Below, piece by piece: positions 1 to 5,760 of a stretch of 7,849 nt of DNA. Each line of letters starts with the position of its first letter. Position 1 is the first letter of the stretch. The position numbers and the translations under genes are program-made. Origin of the DNA: an uncultured Oscillibacter sp. (GTDB lineage Bacteria; Bacillota; Clostridia; Oscillospirales; Oscillospiraceae). The stretch covers positions 1-7,849 of the forward strand of contig NZ_CAJUBK010000084.1 in the NCBI RefSeq assembly GCF_910584465.1. Reading direction: 5' to 3'. Below the pieces are notes generated by a model. That model was not told the DNA's origin, ran no database searches, and saw only the letters and a program-made list of their open reading frames with translations.

Positions 1-40
1 GCGGCGGCGGGCCGCGCCTCCCGGCGGAGGGCGCCGCCGC
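1..40. repeat. GC-rich stem-loop at the left edge
   Basis: Positions 1-9 pair perfectly with 32-40, and inside them CCTCC (17-21) pairs with GGAGG (26-30). The segment would be transcribed by the leftward promoter at 149-178. No recognised RNA family or convincing gene was found between 1 and 148. A minus-strand frame from an ATG at 95 stays open to the edge but has no ribosome binding site. Confidence 0.4.
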
Positions 41-148
41 GGCCGCTCAAGGACGCAGAAACCGCCACCCGGCACGGTGACGGTTCGAGGAGCATCGCTT
101 TGGACCCCGGCCGATCCGGGACCGCCGCTTGCCGCAGTGTTCGGGCTC

Positions 149-178
149 ATTATAATCCAGGGGGCCCCTTTTTGTCAA
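149..178 (-). promoter_or_regulatory. Leftward sigma-A promoter
   Basis: On the minus strand TTGACA (178-173) is followed after 18 bases by TATAAT (154-149), a full consensus match to both boxes. Transcription would start near 142 and run off the left edge of the window. The served gene is not visible. The pair is divergent to the rightward promoter at 191-219. Confidence 0.7.
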
Positions 179-196
179 GTGCCCCCCCCCTTGACA
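173..196. repeat. Inverted repeat holding both divergent -35 boxes, with a C9 tract
   Basis: TGTCAAG (173-179) and CTTGACA (190-196) are perfect inverted copies around a 10-base spacer that is mostly a run of nine C (182-190). Each arm contains the -35 box of one of the two divergent promoters. The symmetry may simply reflect two consensus -35 boxes facing away from each other, or it may be a shared regulator site. Confidence 0.6.
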
Positions 197-219
197 GCCC
201 CGGCCCCATCGCATATGAT
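191..219 (+). promoter_or_regulatory. Rightward sigma-A promoter of the lyase-HAD operon
   Basis: TTGACA (191-196) and TATGAT (214-219) are separated by 17 bases, giving 11 of 12 consensus matches at ideal spacing. The predicted start near 226 leaves a leader of about 30 bases before the ATG at 256. No operator was recognised beyond the inverted repeat that contains the -35 box. Confidence 0.85.
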
Positions 220-235
220 AAGCCTTGCCGACAAC

Positions 236-248
236 AGGAGGAAAGGAG
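236..248 (+). promoter_or_regulatory. Ribosome binding site deciding the lyase start
   Basis: AGGAGG (236-241) is followed by AAAGGAG (242-248), which lies 7 bases before the ATG at 256. This, together with the promoter at 191-219, excludes upstream in-frame starts such as the one at position 100, which lies upstream of the promoter. Confidence 0.85.
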
Positions 249-255
249 CACCGCG

Positions 256-1557
256 ATGGATCTAGAGACCATCTATCAGACCCTCGGCGTCAGCCGCCCG
301 GTCTTCCGATACGGCGAGGCCGTGCTGGCCTCCCTCCGGGAGCGCTTCGACGCCATCGACCGGACCGCCGAGCTCAACCAGGGCAAGGTCCTGGCCGCCA
401 TGCAGGCCAACCGGGTCAACGCCGCCCACTTCGCCGCCACCACCGGCTACGGCTATGACGACGAGGGCCGGGACAACCTGGAGCGGGTCTACGCCGCCGT
501 CTTCCACACCGAGGCCGCCCTGGTCCGCCCCCAGATCACCTGCGGCACCCACGCCCTGGCCGTGGCCCTCGCCGCCAACCTCCTCCCCGGGGACGAGCTG
601 CTCTCCCCCGTGGGGGCCCCTTACGACACCCTGGAGGAAGTCATCGGCATCCGCCCCAGCCGATGCTCTTTGAAGGAGTACGGCGTCACCTACGCCCAGG
701 CCGACCTCCTCCCCGACGGGCGCTTCGACTACGGCGCCGTCCGCTCCAAGATCAACGATCGGACCAAGCTCATCACCATCCAGCGCTCGAAGGGCTACGC
801 CACCCGCCCCACCTTCTCCGTCCGTCAGATCGGGGAGCTCATCGCCTTCTGCAAGTCCTGCAAGCCGGACGTGAAGGTGATGGTGGACAACTGCTACGGC
901 GAGTTCGTGGAGCCCCTGGAGCCCTCGGACCTGGGGGCGGACATGGTGGTGGGGAGCCTCATCAAGAACCCCGGCGGCGGCCTGGCCCCCATCGGCGGCT
1001 ACATCTGCGGCACGGAGGAGTGCGTGGCGCGCTGCGCTTTCCGCCTCTCCGCCCCCGGCCTGGGGCAGGAGGTGGGGGCCAACCTGGGCCTGATGCCCGC
1101 CTTCTACCAGGGCCTGTTCCTGGCCCCCACCGTCGTGGCCGGGGCCCTGAAGGGGGCCGTGTTCGCCGCGAACGTCTACGAGCGCCTGGGCTTCCCCTGC
1201 GTCCCGAACGCCTCGGAGGACCGGCACGACATCATCCAGGCCGTCACCCTGGGGAGCCGGGAGGCCATGCTGGCCTTCTGCCGGGGCATCCAGGCCGCCG
1301 CGCCGGTGGACAGCTACGTCACGCCGGAGCCCTGGGCCATGCCGGGCTACGACAGCGAGGTGGTCATGGCGGCGGGGGCCTTCGTCCAGGGCAGCAGCAT
1401 CGAGCTCTCCGCCGACGGGCCCATCCGCCCGCCCTACGCCGTATACTTCCAGGGCGGGCTGACCTGGCACCACGCCAAGCTGGGCATCCTGATGAGCCTG
1501 CAAAAGCTGGTGGAGGCCGGCCTGGCCGAGCTGCCGGGGCAAGGCGCGGCGGACTGA
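256..1557 (+). CDS. Methionine gamma-lyase / aluminium resistance family PLP enzyme
   Basis: This 433-residue protein belongs to the cytoplasmic, PLP-dependent family annotated as methionine gamma-lyase or aluminium resistance protein, common in Firmicutes. The fold is the aspartate aminotransferase type I-like group of Cys/Met metabolism enzymes. Residues seen include the glycine-rich TTGYGYDDEGRD segment near 62-73, the ITCGTHA segment near 94-100 that would cradle the cofactor phosphate, VMVDNCYGEF at 208-217 with D211 as the likely partner of the pyridine nitrogen, and SLIKNPGGG at 234-242 with K237 as the expected Schiff-base lysine. The length fits a complete family member. The start follows a strong ribosome binding site behind a clear promoter. 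The HAD gene follows after 22 bases, so the two are probably co-transcribed. The family name is secure; the actual substrate is not established, and the aluminium label is historical. Confidence 0.93.
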   Translation: MDLETIYQTLGVSRPVFRYGEAVLASLRERFDAIDRTAELNQGKVLAAMQANRVNAAHFAATTGYGYDDEGRDNLERVYAAVFHTEAALVRPQITCGTHALAVALAANLLPGDELLSPVGAPYDTLEEVIGIRPSRCSLKEYGVTYAQADLLPDGRFDYGAVRSKINDRTKLITIQRSKGYATRPTFSVRQIGELIAFCKSCKPDVKVMVDNCYGEFVEPLEPSDLGADMVVGSLIKNPGGGLAPIGGYICGTEECVARCAFRLSAPGLGQEVGANLGLMPAFYQGLFLAPTVVAGALKGAVFAANVYERLGFPCVPNASEDRHDIIQAVTLGSREAMLAFCRGIQAAAPVDSYVTPEPWAMPGYDSEVVMAAGAFVQGSSIELSADGPIRPPYAVYFQGGLTWHHAKLGILMSLQKLVEAGLAELPGQGAAD

Positions 1558-1579
1558 GAGGAGGACGGAGGATCCCATC

Positions 1580-2227
1580 ATGAGACTGCAAAGCGCGATC
1601 TTCGATATGGACGGCACGCTGGTGGATTCCATGGGCATGTGGCGGACCCTGGGCAGCGTCCTGGCCCAAAATCACGGGGCCGTCCCCCCGCCGGACCTGG
1701 ACCGCAGGGTCGCCTCTCTGGGCCTGTGGGAGGGCACCGCATACTGCAAGGACGTCTGCGGCCTCCCCGGCACGGTGGAGGAGCTGGTCCAGGAGATCTG
1801 GGGACAGATCGAGGGGTTTTACCGCCGGGACGTCCGGCCCAAGCCGGGGCTGATCCCCTTCCTGGACATCCTGAAGATGCAGGGGGTGTGGATGTACGTG
1901 GCCACGGCCACGGACCGCCCCCTGGCGGAGGCGGCGCTGAAGACAGCGGGCCTGGAGGGCTATTTCCGGGGGATGATCACCAGCCGGGAGGCGGGCCAGA
2001 GCAAGCGGGAGGGCCCGGAGATCTATGAGCGGGCCCTCCGCCGCCTCCGGTCCACGAAAAAGGACACCGTGGTCTTCGAGGACGCCCTCCACGCCCTGCG
2101 GACGGCCCACGAGGCCGGCTTCCGCACGGCGGCGGTGTACGACCCCTCGGAGCCGGACCAGGACGAGATGCGGCGGCTCTCGGACTATTATATCACCAGC
2201 TTCGAGGAGATGACCCGCCTGGGCTGA
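1580..2227 (+). CDS. HAD-superfamily hydrolase, subfamily IA (phosphoglucomutase/phosphatase-like)
   Basis: A complete 215-residue cytoplasmic HAD hydrolase. Motif I is FDMDGTLVDS at 8-17, with D9 as nucleophile and D11 as general acid/base. Motif II is in VATATD at 107-112, with T109 or T111. The motif III lysine is probably K142. Motif IV is VVFEDALHAL at 164-173, with E167 and D168 binding magnesium. The helical insert between residues about 17 and 85 is a C1-type cap, as in beta-phosphoglucomutase and small sugar- or nucleotide-phosphate phosphatases. The start at 1580 follows GGAGGA (1567-1572) at 7 bases. It lies 22 bases after the lyase gene with no terminator between, so it is the second gene of that operon. 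The superfamily and catalytic residues are clear; the substrate cannot be read from the sequence. Confidence 0.93.
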   Translation: MRLQSAIFDMDGTLVDSMGMWRTLGSVLAQNHGAVPPPDLDRRVASLGLWEGTAYCKDVCGLPGTVEELVQEIWGQIEGFYRRDVRPKPGLIPFLDILKMQGVWMYVATATDRPLAEAALKTAGLEGYFRGMITSREAGQSKREGPEIYERALRRLRSTKKDTVVFEDALHALRTAHEAGFRTAAVYDPSEPDQDEMRRLSDYYITSFEEMTRLG

Positions 2228-2284
2228 GCGGCCCCGGTCGGCGGGGGAAAGGCCCCGGACGGAGACCGGCACAGGGGGGCCGCT
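2227..2284 (+). terminator. Weak terminator-like structure after the HAD gene
   Basis: AGCGGCCCC (2227-2235) pairs perfectly with GGGGCCGCT (2276-2284). CCGGTC (2234-2239) also matches GACCGG (2264-2269). The structure begins on the last base of the HAD stop codon and is followed by CCTTTCG, so the U-run is poor. It may end the rightward operon or protect the mRNA 3' end. Confidence 0.35.
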
Positions 2285-2302
2285 CCTTTCGACAGGCGGA
2301 GC

Positions 2303-2337
2303 AAGTTTTCAGGACGTTCAAAACGTCCTGAAAACTT
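2303..2337. repeat. Perfect 16-bp palindrome with 3-base loop
   Basis: The arm at 2303-2318 (AAGTTTTCAGGACGTT) is exactly inverted at 2322-2337 around CAA. Neither strand has a U-run after the stem, so it is not a standard intrinsic terminator. It lies between the convergent HAD and deacetylase operons and looks like an intergenic palindromic element or protein-binding site. Confidence 0.75.
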
Positions 2338-2344
2338 ATCGATC

Positions 2345-2378
2345 AAAAACGAAAGGGACCCTTCCTGGGTCCCTCTCG
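2345..2378 (-). terminator. Intrinsic terminator of the minus-strand deacetylase transcript
   Basis: Read on the minus strand, a 12-bp stem (2378-2367 with 2361-2350, one G-U pair, core GGGACCC/GGGTCCC) has a five-base loop and is followed by TTTTT (2349-2345). This is a textbook rho-independent terminator about 90 bases after the deacetylase stop. Confidence 0.8.
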
Positions 2379-2394
2379 TAACCCTCCTCCTTCC

Positions 2395-2425
2395 CGTCGA
2401 GGGAGCCTCCCTTACTCTTTCGACG
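2395..2425. repeat. Inverted repeat CGTCGA/TCGACG with nested GGGA/TCCC
   Basis: CGTCGA (2395-2400) pairs with TCGACG (2420-2425), and GGGA (2401-2404) with TCCC (2408-2411) inside it. It lies between the deacetylase stop and its terminator. No U-run follows; the role is unknown. Confidence 0.35.
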
Positions 2426-2429
2426 CTCT

Positions 2430-2460
2430 GAGCCGGCGCGGCATGATGCCGCGCCGGCTC
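2430..2460. repeat. Strong GC hairpin just after the deacetylase stop
   Basis: GAGCCGGCGCGGC (2430-2442) pairs perfectly with 2448-2460, and A2443/T2447 can extend it. It begins 9 bases after the deacetylase stop codon on the minus strand. Without a U-run on either side it is more likely a 3'-end stabiliser or accessory to the terminator at 2345-2378. Confidence 0.65.
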
Positions 2461-2469
2461 CTCTCCGTC

Positions 2470-3324
2470 TCATCCGTCCCCCGTCTTCGCCGGTCCGGGA
2501 CCGCTCCCGCCGGTCCGCGCCTGGGGCGGCTTGTAATTGGAATAGCTCCCCCTCGGGGGCTCCTCCGGCAGGGCGCTCCAGAAAAAGTGGGCGTCGTAGA
2601 GATGCCCCGGCTCCGGCCCCGCGCCGAACCGGCGCTCCATCAGCTCGGAGACCGTCACCAGCTCATAGCCCTGCTCCTGGAGCCAGGGCACCAGGACCTC
2701 CACCGCCTCCACCGTGCTCTCGTAGAGGCTGTGGAGCAGGACGACCTGCCCGTCCAGCTCCAGCCCCTGGAGGAAGGAGACGATCTCCCCCGCATCCCGG
2801 CACTGCCAGTCGGCGGGGTCGACGGACCAGGTGACGGCGGCGTACCCCGTGCCGTCCAGCGCGGCGTTCCAGGCGCCGTAAGGGGGCCGCAGCAGCTCCG
2901 GCACGCGGCCCAGGACCTCGGTGAAGGCCGCGTCGGACGCCTCCATGTCCGCCAGCGCCTCCCCGCCGCCGATCTTCGAGAACTTCTGATGGCTGTAAGA
3001 ATGGCTGCCCACCTCACAGCCCAGGGCCTCCTCCCGCTCCAGGGCCCCCGGTACGTCCCGCAGCTTCTCCCCGACCTCGAAGAAGGTGGCCCGCGCCCCG
3101 CAGCGCTCCAGGACGTCCAGGATCTCGTCCGTATAGACCGGGTCCGGTCCGTCGTCGAAGGTCAGCGCCACCATGCGGGCCGTCTCCCGGCCGGGGGACG
3201 GGAGGACGGCCTCTCCCCCGTCAGGGGGCCCCGCCGCCAGGATCTGCCGGGGCCCCGCGGACAGCGACACCAGCACGGCGCACAGGACCAGGGGCAGCGC
3301 GCAGCAATGCAGTCTCTTTTTCAT
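2470..3324 (-). CDS. Secreted polysaccharide deacetylase (NodB domain)
   Basis: A 284-residue carbohydrate esterase family 4 protein that would remove acetyl groups from a cell-wall or exported polysaccharide outside the membrane. Residues 1-31 form a signal peptide: MKKR, a hydrophobic stretch, then a likely signal peptidase I site near ILA-AG. The NodB motifs are intact: TFDDGPDP (55-62; D57 and D58), HSYSH (108-112; metal-binding H108 and H112), RPPYG (146-150), WSVDPADW (166-173) and LLHS (196-199; H198). A tail of about 50 residues, rich in Gly and Pro and containing the aromatic patch HLYDAHFFW, follows the domain and is unassigned. The start at 3324 has GGGAGG (3336-3331) 6 bases away and begins the signal peptide; the in-frame start at 3372 would put 16 basic residues before it. 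No promoter is visible in the 100 bases upstream, so read-through from the ATPase gene is possible. Substrate (peptidoglycan, chitin-like or other) is undetermined. Confidence 0.92.
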   Translation of the reverse strand: MKKRLHCCALPLVLCAVLVSLSAGPRQILAAGPPDGGEAVLPSPGRETARMVALTFDDGPDPVYTDEILDVLERCGARATFFEVGEKLRDVPGALEREEALGCEVGSHSYSHQKFSKIGGGEALADMEASDAAFTEVLGRVPELLRPPYGAWNAALDGTGYAAVTWSVDPADWQCRDAGEIVSFLQGLELDGQVVLLHSLYESTVEAVEVLVPWLQEQGYELVTVSELMERRFGAGPEPGHLYDAHFFWSALPEEPPRGSYSNYKPPQARTGGSGPGPAKTGDG

Positions 3325-3377
3325 AGACAGCCTCCCTCCCCGGCCGGGCCTCCCCGATCGGGCCGTCTCCATCCGGC

Positions 3378-3417
3378 CGCTCCCCGCCGGGAGCGCAGGC
3401 CCCGGCCTCCCGGGGCC
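3378..3417. repeat. Two adjacent GC hairpins between ATPase and deacetylase genes
   Basis: CGCTCCC (3378-3384) pairs with GGGAGCG (3389-3395), and 3398-3405 pairs with 3410-3417. Both stems are perfect, with four-base loops. They fill much of the 100-base gap on the minus strand. No U-run follows, so they may reduce or process read-through rather than end transcription. Confidence 0.5.
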
Positions 3418-3424
3418 CCTCCGG

Positions 3425-5497
3425 TCAAACGTCCGCGAGGGCCTTCTCGAAGAAGGAGAACGCGATGTGCAGCGCGGCCTCGTCCTCTTCGTCCAGGCCC
3501 TTCGCGTGGGCGTCGACCCGGTACTGGTTGATCACCGTGGCCCACATCTCGAACTTCTTCCGGTCGTTGAAGACCTTCTCATAGTCCGTCCAATCGTCCA
3601 TGACGATCCCCTTGATCTGGTCGAAGTAGGTCTCCTCCATGGCGGCGTCCAAGTCCTTCGCCGCGCGGATCCGCCCCTCCTGGGCGGGATCGTTAGACTT
3701 GCGCAGCCGGGCGATGAGCTGCTCCCTGGCCTTTTTGCCGTATTTGACCACCAGCTGGTGGGCGACCAGCTCCCGCAGCTTCACCTCGATGGCGTTGCGG
3801 CGGGCGCTGACCCGGTTCCGCTTGTCCGCCGGATCGGACAGCCGCTTCTCATAGGGATATTTGGCCTTGATGTAGTCTTCGATGGCATGGATCCGGATGA
3901 AGTAGTCGTCCTCGGCCTTCTCGATGAGGCAGTATCCCATCAGGTGCACGATGGAGTTCTCGCCGAGCTTCAGCTGCTTTTTGAACTGCGCGCTCCCGTC
4001 CAGCGCCAGCGTCTTCAGCAGGTCGTACTCATTGGGATAATGGTCCTGCAGCACGCCCAGGATCTGCTCGATCGACTTGCCCATCCCCGCCTGGTAATCC
4101 CTGGCATGCTTCACGTAGCTGTATTTCTCCACCGTGTACGGCCGCTGTTCCCCCCGTCTGAGCACATCGCCGTTGATCTGGCTGCATACCTGCCGGATCA
4201 GGAAGGGATGCCCGCCGTAATCGTCGATCAGGTTCGTGAAGATCTCTTCCCTGAACCGCAGCCCCAGGTAGCCGCCGATGCCCCCCACCATGTCCCTCAC
4301 GTCCTCCAGGTCGAACAGGGAGATGTACTGCGGCGTCAGGCCGTTGAAGAGGGGGTTGTCGAAGCCGCAGATCTTCGCCTCCTCCACGCAGTTGGGGTTC
4401 ACGCCGGCGATCACGAACGAGAACAGCGCGCTGTCCTTTTGGAAGACGGCGCGGATCGTCTGCCAGAAAAAGAGCGCGTCGCTGCCCTCCCGCCAATGCT
4501 GGGAGGGGGAGGTGTCATAGCTGATGCTCTCGATCTCATCGAAGATCAGCAAGATCCGCTTCTCCCCCAGGCCGTGGTAGAGGCTCTTCAGGTCCTCCTC
4601 GAAGCTTATCGCGGCTTTCGGCTCATTATACCTGGAGCTCTTCTCCGGCAGTGAGAACTCCTCCGGGAGGCACACGTCCACGGCGTCGGGGCCGGAGGAG
4701 GCGTACTTCTTCCGGATATCCTGGACGATCTGATGCAGGAAGGAGTTCCACCTTTGATGGTGGCACTGCGTGCAGTCGAAATAGACCACGGCGCCGTTGT
4801 CCTGCTCGACCCTGCGGCGCAGCAGGTTCAAGACGGAGGTCTTGCCGATCCGCCGCAGGCCGAACAGCCCCCCGTGCTCCCCCTGGCGGTACTTCCCGTA
4901 AAGCTCCGTGATGGCGTTGCTCCGGTCCTTCCCATAGAACAGGGTGTCGTCCTTCAGCGGCGAAGCCAGCCCGAACAGGTCCCGCTCATACAAGAAGGTG
5001 CGCAGGCGGTCCTGCAGCCTGGCGTCGTCCAGCCCCATGGCCAGACCCGCGTAAGAGAACGGGACGATCAGCCTGCCGTCCGGGTTCTCCGTTCGGTCGT
5101 TCTTGACCACCTGCTCGATGTCGCCGTCCTCGTCGATGAGGAAGTAGATGATCTTGTCCAGGCGGTTCTTGAACTCGGCCGTCACCAAATAGTCGACGAA
5201 GTCCTTCGTGCGGCTCTTGAGGTCCGCGAACCGGCCCTCACAGCAGAGGATCAGCACGGTATCGCCCAGGTTGTAAAGCTCCCGCAGCTTCGACGCGGGC
5301 TTGATGAAATGGTACCAATAGAGCGTGCGCTTGAAGTTCTGCTCCCGGGAGAAGACGATCTTCCCATACTTGGAGAACGCCTCCACCGCGGCCCTCACCC
5401 GCGCCGTGCCGCGGATCGTCAGCGGCTTCCCGTCCACGTTGACGATGCCTGTCTCCTCAGCCTGGGAAACGATCCCCACATCGCTCAAAACAGCCAT
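3425..5497 (-). CDS. STAND/AAA-type P-loop ATPase with N-terminal alpha/beta and C-terminal HEPN-like domains
   Basis: A 690-residue, apparently soluble ATPase. Residues about 30-190 alternate strands and helices (KIVFS, TVLILCCE, KIIYFLIDEDGDIE, RLIVPFSY) in a domain I do not recognise. The NTPase follows: Walker A GLRRIGKTS at 213-221 (K219), Walker B RILLIFDE at 314-321 (D320, E321), a sensor-like FVIAGVNPN at 361-369, and the STAND-typical GGHPFLIRQVC at 428-438. Residues about 485-548 resemble a winged helix. The C-terminal part (about 575-690) is helical and charged and ends in NQYRVDAHAK, close to a HEPN RNase motif but with only three residues between R660 and H664. GGAGG lies 6 bases before ATG 5497, fixing the start over longer in-frame ones. 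It has its own promoter and sits between a broken small gene and the deacetylase. This layout is usual for defence or stress NTPases; that role is inferred. Confidence 0.88.
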   Translation of the reverse strand: MAVLSDVGIVSQAEETGIVNVDGKPLTIRGTARVRAAVEAFSKYGKIVFSREQNFKRTLYWYHFIKPASKLRELYNLGDTVLILCCEGRFADLKSRTKDFVDYLVTAEFKNRLDKIIYFLIDEDGDIEQVVKNDRTENPDGRLIVPFSYAGLAMGLDDARLQDRLRTFLYERDLFGLASPLKDDTLFYGKDRSNAITELYGKYRQGEHGGLFGLRRIGKTSVLNLLRRRVEQDNGAVVYFDCTQCHHQRWNSFLHQIVQDIRKKYASSGPDAVDVCLPEEFSLPEKSSRYNEPKAAISFEEDLKSLYHGLGEKRILLIFDEIESISYDTSPSQHWREGSDALFFWQTIRAVFQKDSALFSFVIAGVNPNCVEEAKICGFDNPLFNGLTPQYISLFDLEDVRDMVGGIGGYLGLRFREEIFTNLIDDYGGHPFLIRQVCSQINGDVLRRGEQRPYTVEKYSYVKHARDYQAGMGKSIEQILGVLQDHYPNEYDLLKTLALDGSAQFKKQLKLGENSIVHLMGYCLIEKAEDDYFIRIHAIEDYIKAKYPYEKRLSDPADKRNRVSARRNAIEVKLRELVAHQLVVKYGKKAREQLIARLRKSNDPAQEGRIRAAKDLDAAMEETYFDQIKGIVMDDWTDYEKVFNDRKKFEMWATVINQYRVDAHAKGLDEEDEAALHIAFSFFEKALADV

Positions 5498-5503
5498 GTC
5501 CTG

Positions 5504-5508
5504 CCTCC
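5504..5508 (-). promoter_or_regulatory. Ribosome binding site deciding the ATPase start
   Basis: GGAGG on the minus strand ends 6 bases before ATG 5497. Upstream in-frame starts, including one at 5764 that would add 89 Gly/Arg/Pro-rich residues, have no such site and lie upstream of the predicted promoter. Confidence 0.75.
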
Positions 5509-5540
5509 GTATCCTGATAGGATGGTGTCTCGCTCCCCAT

Positions 5541-5569
5541 ATGATACCAAGATTTGACATCGAATGCAA
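5541..5569 (-). promoter_or_regulatory. Probable promoter of the ATPase gene
   Basis: On the minus strand TATCAT (5546-5541) matches the -10 consensus at 5 of 6. TTGCAT (5569-5564) sits 17 bases upstream as a weak -35. The predicted start near 5534 gives a leader of about 37 bases. It suggests the ATPase can be expressed apart from the AraC gene. Confidence 0.5.
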
Positions 5570-5582
5570 TACCAAGATCCTC

Positions 5583-5617
5583 AGATCCCAGAGGGATCTC
5601 CCGGCGGGGCCGCCGGG
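5583..5617. repeat. Two abutting hairpins upstream of the ATPase promoter
   Basis: AGATCCC (5583-5589) pairs with GGGATCT (5593-5599), and immediately after it CCCGGCG (5600-5606) pairs with CGCCGGG (5611-5617). They lie in the 263-base gap between the broken gene and the ATPase, a gap with no convincing gene. No U-run follows on the minus strand. Confidence 0.5.
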
Positions 5618-5760
5618 ACAGCGGCCCGTGCGGGACATATCCGCATAAGTCCCGGAGCGAGATGCGCCGTCGAGACATGGCTCCCCGTATCCGTCCGCGA
5701 CTGCGGCCTTGTTCCAGCTCCTCATACCGGGCGATGGACCAGCCTCCAATGACCTCCCGC

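Noticed and set aside
100..255. Upstream extension of the lyase reading frame
   Set aside because: It lies over and upstream of the promoter, has no ribosome binding site, and the added residues are unlike the family.
262..1638. Long open frame on the minus strand opposite the lyase gene
   Set aside because: It mirrors the GC-biased third codon positions of the real gene, reads as Gly/Ala/His/Leu-rich sequence without motifs, and crosses into the HAD gene.
3173..5557. Two long plus-strand frames opposite the ATPase and deacetylase
   Set aside because: They are antisense to genes with clear catalytic motifs, are rich in Leu/Val/Gln repeats typical of shadow frames, and show no domain.
5554..5559. 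TTGACA on the plus strand as a promoter
   Set aside because: No -10 box at 16-18 bases downstream and no plus-strand gene beyond it.
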